Shown: piece by piece, positions 1 to 8,023 of the stretch
Layout of the letters: each line of letters opens with the position of its first letter
Position numbering within the stretch: position 1 is the first letter of the stretch
Origin: CAZPYD01 sp964590835
GTDB taxonomy: Bacteria > Patescibacteriota > Minisyncoccia > JAHISW01 > Tagabacteraceae
Length of the DNA stretch: 35,037 nucleotides
Direction of reading: 5' to 3'
Assembly: GCA_964590835.1 (NCBI GenBank)
Contig: CAZPYD010000005.1
Location: 1 to 35,037, forward strand
Notes under the pieces: model-generated
What the model was told of the DNA's origin: nothing
Databases searched by the model: none
What the model saw: only the letters and a program-made list of their open reading frames with translations
Program-made: the position numbers and the translations under genes

Positions 1-99
1 AAGACGGCTTTTGGGTTCGATGCTTTGTCCTAACGCATTTTAGTTAAACATCGAGTTAATCGAGTTAGAAGTTGTTGGTTAAACGGGGATCAGATTTAA

Positions 100-297
100 T
101 TAGTCCTGGCAGCATTCATCTTCTTCGCCGCCGCAGCAATCGCCACTGTTCTGACATCCACCATCCTGGCATCCACCACCACATGTACCGGAACCTCCGC
201 ATGAACCGGAACTCTGGCAACAGTCTTCGTTTTTACCACCACAGCATCCGCCCTGTTCGCCTTCTTCTTTTCCTGTTGTTGTTCCTCTTTGATTCAT
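100..297 (-). CDS. Cys/Gly-rich small protein, 65 aa
   Basis: Twelve cysteines in 65 residues, arranged as CC pairs at 18-19, 26-27, 54-55 and 62-63 and single Cys at 33, 39, 43 and 48, in a Gly/Glu/Asp/Gln-rich background without hydrophobic segments. The start is decided by a strong SD (AAAGGAG) 8-9 bases upstream of the ATG, and a plausible promoter lies behind it, so I take it as a real gene and not a shadow. The composition suggests metal binding (metallothionein-like) or disulfide-rich packing, but I recognise no family. The overlapping plus-strand frame is its shadow. Confidence 0.7.
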   Translation of the reverse strand: MNQRGTTTGKEEGEQGGCCGGKNEDCCQSSGSCGGSGTCGGGCQDGGCQNSGDCCGGEEDECCQD

Positions 298-351
298 TTA
301 TCCTCTCCTTTGTTTAAAATTAGGAATTTAGCCTCATTCCATTCCAATATT

Positions 352-380
352 AAATTAACACGATTTTACTATTTTTTCAA
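352..380 (-). promoter_or_regulatory. candidate promoter of the Cys-rich gene
   Basis: Minus-strand TTGAAA (375-380) and TAATTT (352-357) are separated by 17 bp, about 55 bp upstream of the start codon. The -10 match is only moderate. Confidence 0.4.
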
Positions 381-387
381 GAAAAAA

Positions 388-765
388 CTATAACCCCTTG
401 CAATTCCCTGCTGGACTATAGCCGGCTGCTTCGGCCTCTTCTTTTGTATCAAAATAGATCTTATTTGCTTCTTTTATTCTCTGTGCGCCGCCACACCACG
501 GATAATGGTATTTGGTGCCTTTTTTACTGGCCACATAAAGCCTTTCTCCATTTACATCGACCCCTGGTATCGACGTTTTTGACTTGATTATATTACTTGT
601 TTGACTTTGACCTTCTACTGTTATTGGGGACTTTTTCTCAGAAAGAGCCGAAAGTCGCCCTAAACCAAAAGAAATAAACCCTACAAACAAAATTATCAAA
701 ACAATTATTGTGTTGTTTATATTGTCGCTATTGATTTTTTCTAATTTTTCCTTTATATTATTCAT
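388..765 (-). CDS. membrane-anchored protein with Ada-type metal-binding domain
   Basis: 125 aa. A charged N-terminus is followed by one transmembrane segment (about residues 19-38), a polar linker, and a C-terminal domain with the pattern YVASKKGTKYHYPWC...EANKIYFDTKEEAEAAGY. This is the small Ada-type zinc-binding fold often found at the C-terminus of secreted or anchored proteins; the second metal position would be the Cys near the end (GNCKGL). The orientation predicts the domain outside the membrane. Its target or ligand is unknown. No clear SD. It is divergent from rpmA. Confidence 0.75.
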   Translation of the reverse strand: MNNIKEKLEKINSDNINNTIIVLIILFVGFISFGLGRLSALSEKKSPITVEGQSQTSNIIKSKTSIPGVDVNGERLYVASKKGTKYHYPWCGGAQRIKEANKIYFDTKEEAEAAGYSPAGNCKGL

Positions 766-810
766 ATTACAAATTTTACTTGCAGTTAATCACTGCGTTC
801 ATAAGCAAAA

Positions 811-1095
811 ATGGCACATAGAAAAGCTGGTGGTACAGCTAAAAATGTTAGAGACTCAAACCCTAAGTATTTAGGTATCAAACTATACGATGGCCAAGCA
901 GCACAACCTGGTTCTATTATTGCACGCCAACGTGGTAATAAGTATATGGTAGGTGAAAATGTTGGACAAGGCAAAGACCACACTATTTTTTCCCTAATAA
1001 AAGGAATTGTAAAATTTACTAAAAAAAGAAAGACATCCTTTACAGGACATACCAAAACAAAACCTGTAATAAGCGTACTTCCTACAAAAAAATAA
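811..1095 (+). CDS. rpmA: 50S ribosomal protein bL27
   Basis: 94 aa, full length for the family. It starts MAHRKAGGTAKN like proteobacterial L27, so there is no cleavable N-terminal extension as in Firmicutes. The conserved core GSIIARQRGNKYMVGENVGQGKDHTIF is present. L27 sits near the peptidyl transferase centre. rpmA is usually next to rplU; here rplU lies about 7 kb away on the other strand. No SD precedes the ATG. Confidence 0.97.
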   Translation: MAHRKAGGTAKNVRDSNPKYLGIKLYDGQAAQPGSIIARQRGNKYMVGENVGQGKDHTIFSLIKGIVKFTKKRKTSFTGHTKTKPVISVLPTKK

Positions 1096-1100
1096 TTTAA

Positions 1101-1133
1101 AAAACAGCCAGGCGAATCGCTTGGCTGTTTTTT
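1101..1133. terminator. bidirectional intrinsic terminator between rpmA and rplI
   Basis: Hairpin AAACAGCCA/TGGCTGTTT (with extra pairs inside) has an A-run on the left and a T-run on the right, so it can end both convergent genes. Confidence 0.85.
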
Positions 1134-1141
1134 GTTGTTGA

Positions 1142-1672
1142 TTATTTTTCTTCCTTGCCCGCCTGTTTATCCGTAGGATTTGTGTCGGGTTTCTTTTCTT
1201 TGTCTTTGTCCGACTGTTTGGGCTCTGACTTTTCGGCAGATTCTGACTTGATTTCTACTGTTAATTTTGAATCTCCAATGACCACCTCATGAGTACCAAT
1301 CTTGTTTATCGGTTTTTCTAGTTTAATTATACCCTCAGGAATATCTACCCTTAGCTGTTCTTTGATAAGATTATCTAACTCTTTTACATCCAGCTTATCA
1401 AACAAGCTGCCGGTTTCGTCGGCTTTTTTGGTAACTTCCAAAACCTTGCCTTTTAAGTCTGCAAGAATCTTGGTCAATTGCTTGGCCTCGAATTCTTTCT
1501 TTTCGTCTCTCTCTTTTTGTTTGTGTTCGGTCTGAATCAAAAGACCGGGAGTAGCTTCGACAGCTGCACTCTGTGGTAGTAAAAAATTACGCCAATAGCC
1601 AGGCTTAACATCTTTTACATCGTCTTTTTGTCCCAAACCAGGAACATCTTTAGTTAAAATTACTTTTGTCAT
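1142..1672 (-). CDS. rplI: 50S ribosomal protein bL9
   Basis: 176 aa. The N-terminal domain has the L9 signature (VILTKDVPGLGQKDDVKDVKPGYWRNFLLP), then the long helix and a C-terminal domain ending in VVIGDSKLTVEIK. About 30 extra Lys/Glu/Asp-rich residues form a low-complexity tail beyond the usual L9 end. Several CPR groups are reported to lack L9, so its presence is mildly informative for lineage. The promoter -10 lies just 6 bp before the ATG, which implies a leaderless or nearly leaderless mRNA. Confidence 0.96.
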   Translation of the reverse strand: MTKVILTKDVPGLGQKDDVKDVKPGYWRNFLLPQSAAVEATPGLLIQTEHKQKERDEKKEFEAKQLTKILADLKGKVLEVTKKADETGSLFDKLDVKELDNLIKEQLRVDIPEGIIKLEKPINKIGTHEVVIGDSKLTVEIKSESAEKSEPKQSDKDKEKKPDTNPTDKQAGKEEK

Positions 1673-1678
1673 AAAATT

Positions 1679-1707
1679 ATCCTACACCAACACGAAGAAA
1701 TTTTCAA
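1679..1707 (-). promoter_or_regulatory. promoter of rplI (leaderless type)
   Basis: Minus-strand TTGAAA (1702-1707), 17-bp spacer, TAGGAT (1679-1684). The expected start site falls within 1-2 bases of the rplI ATG at 1672. Confidence 0.6.
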
Positions 1708-1717
1708 GGATTTTGGG

Positions 1718-1750
1718 CAAAAAAAAATGCCCCGGACCATCGGGGCATTT
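1718..1750 (-). terminator. intrinsic terminator after the 57-aa gene
   Basis: Hairpin AAATGCCCCG/CGGGGCATTT followed on the minus strand by a run of eight or more T. Confidence 0.85.
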
Positions 1751-1767
1751 GGCTAGTGGCACATTGC

Positions 1768-1941
1768 CTAAGAAAAAATATCGACGATCTTTTCTTGAAG
1801 TGTTTTTTCAGAACCGGGTTTTTCTTTCTTCTCTTTTTTACCTCTTTTTTTAGGAGGCAGCTTTTCTGCTTTTTGGGGTAACCTTGTTGGGATATAGTAA
1901 GCCCTTTGAACCCTAAAAGTATTATTGTGTACCGAACCCAT
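1768..1941 (-). CDS. small basic protein of unknown function, 57 aa
   Basis: The ATG at 1941 is preceded by AAAGGAG at good spacing, a near-consensus promoter (1993-2021) and followed by a strong terminator, so expression is well supported. The protein has a polar/aromatic N-terminus (HNNTFRVQRAYYIPTRLP), a Lys-rich middle (about residues 31-41) and an amphipathic end (TLQEKIVDIFS). The Lys-rich stretch would suit RNA, ribosome or DNA binding, but I recognise no family and see no membrane segment or metal motif. Confidence 0.7.
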   Translation of the reverse strand: MGSVHNNTFRVQRAYYIPTRLPQKAEKLPPKKRGKKEKKEKPGSEKTLQEKIVDIFS

Positions 1942-1992
1942 AAAATACTCCTTTCCTTTTACTTATAAGTTACAAATTTTTATTCTAGTGCA

Positions 1993-2021
1993 ATGATACA
2001 TTAATTATTTTAAATTGTCAA
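1993..2021 (-). promoter_or_regulatory. strong promoter of the 57-aa gene
   Basis: Perfect TTGACA (2016-2021), 17-bp spacer, TATCAT (1993-1998) on the minus strand. The -35 abuts the stop codon of the S41 protease gene upstream. Confidence 0.75.
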
Positions 2022-3239
2022 CTATCTATCCTTCAAAACCTCCAAAGCCTTATCCATTTGTGGATCAAGCTCTGCTTCAAAATCTTCTGCGGTAAACTCT
2101 ACTTCTTCGTCCGGATTTAATCCATCTTTGGAAATAGATTTACCGTTTGGTGTAAGCCACCTGGCAATAGTTAGTTTTAATGAACTTCCGCCTTCAACAG
2201 GAATTAACTCCTGCACAGAACCTTTTCCAAAAGTCTTCTTCCCCACCAAAGTGGCTATGCCATGCTCATTTAATGCGCCGGCCACAATCTCAGAAGCAGA
2301 AGCAGAACCCTCGTTTACCAAAATAACCATTGGCAAATCTCTAAAAATATCATAGCCTTTGCTGCTATAGATCTGTTCGCTTCCATCACCAAATTGCTCT
2401 CGAGCCACCACCTCACCAAGCGGCAAAAACCAACTAGCTATATCCACAGCTGCCTCTAGATAGCCACCGGCATTACCTCTCAAATCCAAAACTAGTTTAT
2501 GACTACCAGATTCAATCATTTCTCGTAAGGCATTTCTAAACTCACTCATAGAACGGCCCGAAAAACTAAATAATCTAATTACAAAAACACCACCCTCTTT
2601 TATTTCTGTTTCTATAACCGGAATCTGTATTGTGTCTCGCACCACTTCTATTTCGAGTGGCTCATCTCCATTGTCTTTTCTTAAAATGGTCAACTTAACA
2701 GCAGTCCCCTTTTCGCCTCTTATCAGTTGCACTGCTTCGTCTATTGTTAAATCAGCAGAAAGAGTGTCGTCTATTTTTATAATAATGTCCCCCGCTTTTA
2801 TCCCCGCTCTATATGCAGGAGTGTCTTTTAAAGGGGTTATTACGGTTAGAATATTATTTTTTGTACTAATCTCCATTCCCACCCCGCTAAAATTACCCCG
2901 AACACTACTTTCAAACATCTCTGCCTCTTTTGGAGGAAAAAATACGCTGTATGGATCATTTAAAGAAGCCACTAGACCCTCTGTGGCCCCCCACAACATT
3001 TCTTGCTTATCTAATCCATTGTTAGAAACATATTTAGACTCTATAAAATTCCAGGTCTTCCAAAAAGAGTTAAAATCTACCTCTTGAGAAACAATCATAT
3101 CCTCTTTATTTAAGACAGAAATTACTTTTTGAGCCTCTGGTCTATTGTTGTAACCTAAATAGATACCACCAACAAAAACAACCAACAAAATAGCTGTCAG
3201 CCCACCGGCAAAAAAAGATTTTTTAATAATATTAGTCAT
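2022..3239 (-). CDS. S41 family C-terminal processing peptidase (CtpA/Prc-like)
   Basis: 405 aa from the ATG at 3239; the open frame runs 24 codons further, but that extension would overlap corA on the other strand and has no signal character. The N-terminal transmembrane anchor (about residues 9-29) is followed by a PDZ domain (about 110-190) and the S41 core. The catalytic Ser is in NEGSASASEIVAG (about 315) and the catalytic Lys in GKGSVQ (about 340). LDLRGNAGG has Ala where Pro is common. Periplasm-side proteases of this family trim or degrade proteins from their C-termini. A T/A-rich region shared with corA forms a divergent promoter region. Confidence 0.94.
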   Translation of the reverse strand: MTNIIKKSFFAGGLTAILLVVFVGGIYLGYNNRPEAQKVISVLNKEDMIVSQEVDFNSFWKTWNFIESKYVSNNGLDKQEMLWGATEGLVASLNDPYSVFFPPKEAEMFESSVRGNFSGVGMEISTKNNILTVITPLKDTPAYRAGIKAGDIIIKIDDTLSADLTIDEAVQLIRGEKGTAVKLTILRKDNGDEPLEIEVVRDTIQIPVIETEIKEGGVFVIRLFSFSGRSMSEFRNALREMIESGSHKLVLDLRGNAGGYLEAAVDIASWFLPLGEVVAREQFGDGSEQIYSSKGYDIFRDLPMVILVNEGSASASEIVAGALNEHGIATLVGKKTFGKGSVQELIPVEGGSSLKLTIARWLTPNGKSISKDGLNPDEEVEFTAEDFEAELDPQMDKALEVLKDR

Positions 3240-3293
3240 ACTAAAACAAAATATGTTATAATTATAATAACAAAATAAACTTAAATAATCAAA

Positions 3294-4208
3294 ATGTCTA
3301 CCACAAAACACAACAATATTACTTGGATAAATCTTATATCACCAAGTGTACAAGAAATCAACGATTTGGAAAAAGAATTTCCTATTCACCCACTTGTTGC
3401 AGAAGAGCTAACTAGTCTTACTATGCGCTCTAAAGTGGATATCCATCCAGATAATCTCTATTTTGTTCTTCATTTCCCTACCATAAATCAGGCGCCAAGT
3501 TGCGAAGTGGATTTTGTAATCGGCAAAAATTTTTTAATAACAGTACAATATAGCCAGTTCCCTGCTTTGGAAAAAATCACCAAAAACATAAGCAGAAAAG
3601 AACACTTAAGAGATCAGTTTTTCAAAGACAAGGCTAGCTCTCTTTCTTTAAGTATATTGAAAGAACTATACGATTCAGCAATGCATCAGATAGATGAAAT
3701 ACACATCAAAACAAACAAAATAGAAAATCGAATATTTGAAGGAGACGAAAAAGAAAACTTGCGAAAAATCTCCCTCATCAAGCGAGATATCTTAGATTTT
3801 CAAAGATCTTTTTACCTACACGGCAATGTGCTATCCTCCTTCGAACAATCATTTAAAAGAAAAAATCACGAAGATTTTTTTGAACCAGAATTTGAAACTC
3901 GCCTAAATGCTCTTATTGGAGAACACGCTCAAATCAAAAACTTAATACAAAACAACAAAGAAACAATCGACACACTTCATGACACCAACGAATCGATTCT
4001 TTCAAACAAAACAAACGAAGTGATGAAGATTTTAACAATAATGGCTTTTATCACTTTCCCGCTCATGCTTTTGTCCAGTGTGTTTGGAATGAATACCATA
4101 TCTACTCCAATTTTAGGTATGAAGGGTGATTTTTGGATTATTACCGGTGTGATGATTTTGGCCACCTTTACCATGTTCTGCTTCTTTAAATATAAAAAAT
4201 GGCTCTGA
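3294..4208 (+). CDS. corA: CorA-family Mg2+/divalent cation channel
   Basis: 304 aa. A cytoplasmic alpha/beta and long-helix domain is followed by two C-terminal transmembrane helices. The signature GMN loop (FGMNT) is at about residues 265-267, just after TM1, as in functional CorA. The pentameric channel imports Mg2+ (some members Co2+/Ni2+). No SD is present and an A/T-rich stretch runs straight into the ATG. The gene is divergent from the S41 protease and ends in TGA. Confidence 0.93.
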   Translation: MSTTKHNNITWINLISPSVQEINDLEKEFPIHPLVAEELTSLTMRSKVDIHPDNLYFVLHFPTINQAPSCEVDFVIGKNFLITVQYSQFPALEKITKNISRKEHLRDQFFKDKASSLSLSILKELYDSAMHQIDEIHIKTNKIENRIFEGDEKENLRKISLIKRDILDFQRSFYLHGNVLSSFEQSFKRKNHEDFFEPEFETRLNALIGEHAQIKNLIQNNKETIDTLHDTNESILSNKTNEVMKILTIMAFITFPLMLLSSVFGMNTISTPILGMKGDFWIITGVMILATFTMFCFFKYKKWL

Positions 4209-4210
4209 TC

Positions 4211-4292
4211 ATGTAACATGTAACCTGAAACATGTAACATTTGCAAAATTTAAAAAAATTTTGCGTTAATAAAAAATACTTCATGCTTCAAG
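4211..4292 (+). repeat. heptamer-array / A-T palindrome element 1
   Basis: Four 7-bp units (ATGTAAC, ATGTAAC, CTGAAAC, ATGTAAC; 4211-4238), then a perfect 9-bp-arm palindrome GCAAAATTT-AAAA-AAATTTTGC (4243-4264), then two inverted units (ACTTCAT GCTTCAA, to 4292). It fills the corA-cysS gap and ends 4 bp before the cysS ATG. Confidence 0.8.
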
Positions 4293-4295
4293 AAA

Positions 4296-5690
4296 ATGAT
4301 CTATTTATTCAACACAATCACAAAGAAAAAAGAAGAATTTAAACCTCTAAAAGAAAAAGAGGTTTTAATGTATTATTGTGGCCCAACAACCTATTGGACT
4401 CAACATATTGGAAACTTAAGAGGCTCGACTTGTGCTGATGTGGTAAGACGCACCTTTGAATACAACGACTACAAAGTAAAAATGATCAGAAACTACACAG
4501 ATGTCGGGCACCTAACATCCGATGCCGATGCCGGCGAAAGTAAAATAGAAAAAAGAGCAAAAATAGAAAAGCTATCACCCGAAGAAATTACAGAAAAATA
4601 CATAAAAATCTACGAAAAAGATACGAGAGATTTAAATATATTGGAGCCCTGGGGAAAACCAAAAGCTACAGAAAACATTCCGGAAATTATTGAAATGGTA
4701 AAAATTTTGTTAGAAAAAAATATTGCCTACGCAACAGATTTAGCAATTTATTTTGATGTTTCAAAATTCAAAAATTATAACCGACTATCAGGACAAAAAG
4801 AAGAAGAAAAACGAACAATAAAAGCTGATGATCCAGACAAAAAACATCCTTCCGATTTTTCACTTTGGTTTTTCAAGGCAGGAAAACATAAAAATGCTTT
4901 ACAATATTGGCCGTCCCCCTTTAAGTCACCACTTGTTGAAAACGGAGAAGGTTTTCCTGGTTGGCACATAGAATGTTCTGCTATGGCAAAAAAATATTTA
5001 GCTAATACGATAGACATACATATGGGAGGTATTGAGCATATTCCCGTTCACCACACAAACGAAATTGCCCAAAGCGAATCCGCTAACGAGACTAAATTTG
5101 CCAACTACTGGCTACACAACGAACACCTAACTGTAGATGGAAAGAAAATGTCTAAATCCGAAGGGACATCCTTTAGCCTATCAGATGTCATAAAAAAAGA
5201 CTTTGAGCCACTGGCTTTAAAATATTTTTTCCTCCAGGCACACTATAGATCAAAACAAAACTTCACATGGGAAGCAATAGAGGCCGCACAAAAAGGATTA
5301 GAAAATTTAAAAAGACAAATTAGTGAAATTGAAACTGAAGCTGGTGAAATAAGCGAAGAATTTAAAAAAGAATTTATCGAAAAAATAAACGACGACATAA
5401 ACACACCTCAAGCATTGGCTGTTTTGCAAAGCGTACTTAAATCAGACTTATCAAACGAAGACAAGTTCGCGACTATTTTGGATTTTGATAAAGTTTTAGG
5501 GTTAGAGCTAAAACCACAAAAGATAGAGGTACCTAGCGAAATCCAGACTTTAGCCAGCGAGCGCGAACAAGCCCGTAAGGGAAAAGACTGGCAAAAAGCC
5601 GACGAACTCCGTGGAGAAATAGAAAAAGCCGGCTGGGCCGTAAAAGACACAGAAAAAGGCCCTCAAATAAAACCAACTCGCAGCTCTTAA
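4296..5690 (+). CDS. cysS: cysteinyl-tRNA synthetase
   Basis: 464 aa class I synthetase that charges tRNA-Cys. CGPTTY carries the first zinc ligand Cys. The ATP-binding HIGH motif is HIGN (about residues 36-39), a conservative variant, and KMSKS is intact at about 283-287. GFPGWHIECSAM and GGIEHIPVHHTNEIAQSE are the conserved substrate/zinc segments. The C-terminal helical anticodon region is complete (KGKDWQKADELRGEIEKAGW). No SD; the start is set by the family N-terminus. Confidence 0.97.
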   Translation: MIYLFNTITKKKEEFKPLKEKEVLMYYCGPTTYWTQHIGNLRGSTCADVVRRTFEYNDYKVKMIRNYTDVGHLTSDADAGESKIEKRAKIEKLSPEEITEKYIKIYEKDTRDLNILEPWGKPKATENIPEIIEMVKILLEKNIAYATDLAIYFDVSKFKNYNRLSGQKEEEKRTIKADDPDKKHPSDFSLWFFKAGKHKNALQYWPSPFKSPLVENGEGFPGWHIECSAMAKKYLANTIDIHMGGIEHIPVHHTNEIAQSESANETKFANYWLHNEHLTVDGKKMSKSEGTSFSLSDVIKKDFEPLALKYFFLQAHYRSKQNFTWEAIEAAQKGLENLKRQISEIETEAGEISEEFKKEFIEKINDDINTPQALAVLQSVLKSDLSNEDKFATILDFDKVLGLELKPQKIEVPSEIQTLASEREQARKGKDWQKADELRGEIEKAGWAVKDTEKGPQIKPTRSS

Positions 5691-5698
5691 CAAATTTC

Positions 5699-5727
5699 TT
5701 GCTAAATTCTTCGAAATTTGATATAAA
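5699..5727 (+). promoter_or_regulatory. promoter of the candidate small RNA
   Basis: TTGCTA (5699-5704), 17-bp spacer, TATAAA (5722-5727). The expected start is about 5733-5735, 45 bp after the cysS stop. Confidence 0.6.
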
Positions 5728-5732
5728 AACAA

Positions 5733-5890
5733 AGGAATCCTAGTGGAGGACATTGTGGGTTCGTCTCCACCAAAGGATTTTGTGATCGGACCCCGCGCGT
5801 CTATCTTTGTGCCCGAGTAAAGATAGAACAAAACGCGCCCCCAAACTCGGGCACGAAAAATAATAGCCCCCCACCTGGGGGGCTTTTTTT
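5733..5890 (+). ncRNA. candidate structured small RNA with pseudoknot/alternative stems
   Basis: About 158 nt between a promoter and an intrinsic terminator, with no convincing ORF. Perfect stems: P1 AATCCT/AGGATT (5736-5741 with 5774-5779) enclosing P2 GTGGAG/CTCCAC (5743-5748 with 5765-5770); stem A TCTATCTTT/AAAGATAGA (5800-5808 with 5819-5827), extended by GCGCG/CGCGC (5795-5799 with 5834-5838); and stem B, where the loop of A, GTGCCCGAG (5809-5817), is perfectly complementary to CTCGGGCAC (5846-5854). A and B form an H-type pseudoknot or, given the zero-length connection, mutually exclusive states. It matches no family I know: no tmRNA, SRP, RNase P or 6S hallmarks. Confidence 0.6.
5865..5890 (+). 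terminator. intrinsic terminator of the small RNA
   Basis: AGCCCCCC/GGGGGGCT hairpin followed by seven T. Confidence 0.9.
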
Positions 5891-5927
5891 ATACACATCT
5901 TATCCCCTTTTACTCTCATTTACCACA

Positions 5928-5959
5928 AAAACCCTAGTTGAACTAGGGTTTTAATTTTT
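5928..5959 (+). terminator. second hairpin before dnaB
   Basis: AAAACCCTAGTT/AACTAGGGTTTT followed by AATTTTT; a back-up terminator for the small RNA. The dnaB promoter (extended -10, TGCTAGAAT) follows directly. Confidence 0.6.
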
Positions 5960-6000
5960 GCTAGAATATAGATAAGGTTTTCCCCCCTAAACAAAATACT

Positions 6001-7401
6001 ATGAGTGTTCGTATTCCACCACACAACTTAGAAGCAGAAACATCTACACTAGGTGCTTTGATGATAAACCCCGAAGCTATTCACCAAATAGCCGATATTA
6101 TTGATGAAGAAGATTTTTACCATGACAAACACCGCATTATTTTTGAAGCAATAAAAGAACTCTCCCAAAACAGTATGCCTGTAGACATTCTTTCTGTTTC
6201 TACTAAACTTAAAGAAAAAAAACTCCTTAAAAAAATAGGAGGGCGAACTTTTTTAACTGATATTGTAAACGGTGTCCCTTCTGCTAGTAATGCCAAATAT
6301 TACGCAGAAATTATTCACAAAAATAAAACTCTTAGAAATTTGATAAATGCTTCTCAGTTTATTGGTGACCTGGGCTACAAAGAAGATGATGATGTAGATT
6401 CTCTTCTAGACAAAGCTCAACAAAAAATATTCAAAATAGCCAAAATATCTTCTCAAAAATTTACCCATGTAAAAAGCGTCTTAAGTGAGACTTGGGATAG
6501 AATAGACAAACTACATAAATCAGATAATGAAATAAGAGGAGTACCCACCGGCTTTACAGAACTAGACAACAAGATAGCTGGCTTTCAAAAATCAGACCTG
6601 GTTATACTTGCTGCTAGGCCATCTGTGGGTAAAACCTCTTTGGCACTAGATATGGCAAGACATGCAGCCTGTGAACACAATGTACCTGTTGGTATTTTTA
6701 GCTTAGAAATGGCAACACACCAAATAGTAGATCGCCTCTTAGCAGCAGAGGCCCAGGTTGACCTATGGAAACTAAGAAACGGCAAACTTTCACAACAAGG
6801 TGATGATTTTAACAGAATCAGCCAAGCGCTAGAAAAGCTTTCCACGGCCCCTATATTTATCGACGACGATCCGTCTGCAAACGTACTTCAAATGCGTGCC
6901 AAAGCCAGACGTTTACAAGCCGAACATGGAGTAGGATTAATCATTGTAGACTACCTTCAACTAATGACTCCACGAAAAGAAATAGATAATCTCGTACAAC
7001 AAATGACGGAAAACTCTCGCTTCTTAAAATCTTTAGCACGTGAGCTAGATGTACCTGTATTAGCCCTTTCTCAGCTTTCTCGTGCAGTCGAGCAAAGACA
7101 CCCTCCAGTCCCCCGTCTTTCCGACCTGCGTGATTCAGGATCTATTGAACAAGACGCCGATGTAGTGATGTTTATTTACCGAGAAGATAAATATAAAAAA
7201 GATTCTGATAGGCAAAACATTGCCGACGTAATGATAGAGAAACACAGAAACGGTCCAACTGGCAGAGCTGAGCTTTACTTTAATCAAGAAAAAGCAAGTT
7301 TTATGAGCCTGGAAAAAAGCATAAAGAACGACCTTATGGCAGATGAAACCATGGTTGACGATGACTCAAACGAAGAACCGGCAAGTCTAGAGTTTAATTA
7401 A
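6001..7401 (+). CDS. dnaB: replicative DNA helicase DnaB
   Basis: 466 aa, typical length. The N-terminal domain (PPHNLEAETSTLGALM...) binds primase/loader and is followed by the linker and a RecA-like ATPase. Walker A is RPSVGKTSLAL (about residues 205-215) and Walker B is LIIVDYLQLM. The conserved LSQLSRAVEQR and RLSDLRDSGSIEQDADVV segments are present. No intein. It unwinds DNA at the fork as a hexamer. No SD precedes the ATG. It is followed by recR with a 1-bp gap, so the two are co-transcribed. Confidence 0.97.
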   Translation: MSVRIPPHNLEAETSTLGALMINPEAIHQIADIIDEEDFYHDKHRIIFEAIKELSQNSMPVDILSVSTKLKEKKLLKKIGGRTFLTDIVNGVPSASNAKYYAEIIHKNKTLRNLINASQFIGDLGYKEDDDVDSLLDKAQQKIFKIAKISSQKFTHVKSVLSETWDRIDKLHKSDNEIRGVPTGFTELDNKIAGFQKSDLVILAARPSVGKTSLALDMARHAACEHNVPVGIFSLEMATHQIVDRLLAAEAQVDLWKLRNGKLSQQGDDFNRISQALEKLSTAPIFIDDDPSANVLQMRAKARRLQAEHGVGLIIVDYLQLMTPRKEIDNLVQQMTENSRFLKSLARELDVPVLALSQLSRAVEQRHPPVPRLSDLRDSGSIEQDADVVMFIYREDKYKKDSDRQNIADVMIEKHRNGPTGRAELYFNQEKASFMSLEKSIKNDLMADETMVDDDSNEEPASLEFN

Positions 7402-7402
7402 A

Positions 7403-8023
7403 ATGAACCAATCAATCCAAAAACTAGCAGAATATTTTGAAAAACTTCCAGGAATTGGCCCTCGCCAAGCCCGCCGCTTTGTTTATGCTCTATTAAACAA
7501 GGAAAAACCTTTTCTAAATGATTTTTCCACTCTTATTTTAAACCTTAAAAAAAATACTATCTCGTGCCCTGGATGCTATCGTTATTTCGAAATCAAAGGA
7601 AATAATACCAAATGTTCCATCTGCAGCAACCTAAACCGAGATAAAAACACTCTCCTAATTATCGAAAAAGATGTTGATCTAAATAATATAGAAAAGGCCG
7701 GTTTTTATAATGGATTATATTTTGTGCTGGGAGGCTTTGTTCCTCCTATTGGCGCTGAGCTACCAAAAGAAGTAAAAATGCGAGAATTATTTGAAAAAAT
7801 AAAAAAAGAGGCTTCTTCTAAAAATCTAAAAGAAGTTATCTTGGCTTTTAGTGCTACTCCGGAAGGAGAAAACACCACCAACTATACAACCAAAATTTTA
7901 GAACCTATCACCAAAAAATTTCCCATTAAAATAAGCCGCTTAGGACGCGGCTTGTCAACTGGAACTGAATTAGAATATAGCGACAAAGAAACTATCGCCA
8001 GTGCTTTTAAAAATCGGAAATAA
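7403..8023 (+). CDS. recR: recombination mediator RecR
   Basis: 206 aa, full length. Helix-hairpin-helix LPGIGPRQARRFVYALL at the N-terminus, a four-cysteine zinc motif CPGC...CSIC (about residues 54-72), then a Toprim domain (LLIIEKDVDLNNIEKAGFYNGLYFVLGG). RecR with RecO/RecF loads RecA on gapped DNA. It starts 1 bp after dnaB. Its 3' end overlaps the 3' end of convergent rplU by 17 bp. Confidence 0.95.
   Translation: MNQSIQKLAEYFEKLPGIGPRQARRFVYALLNKEKPFLNDFSTLILNLKKNTISCPGCYRYFEIKGNNTKCSICSNLNRDKNTLLIIEKDVDLNNIEKAGFYNGLYFVLGGFVPPIGAELPKEVKMRELFEKIKKEASSKNLKEVILAFSATPEGENTTNYTTKILEPITKKFPIKISRLGRGLSTGTELEYSDKETIASAFKNRK

Noticed and set aside
5743..5770. tRNA or tmRNA T-arm (GGGTTCGTCTCC)
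   Set aside because: Only four base pairs could form in T-arm register and no acceptor or other arms are present.
5550..5831. 93-codon minus-strand ORF over the small RNA
   Set aside because: Antisense to cysS, no SD, and its 5' half is explained by RNA stems.
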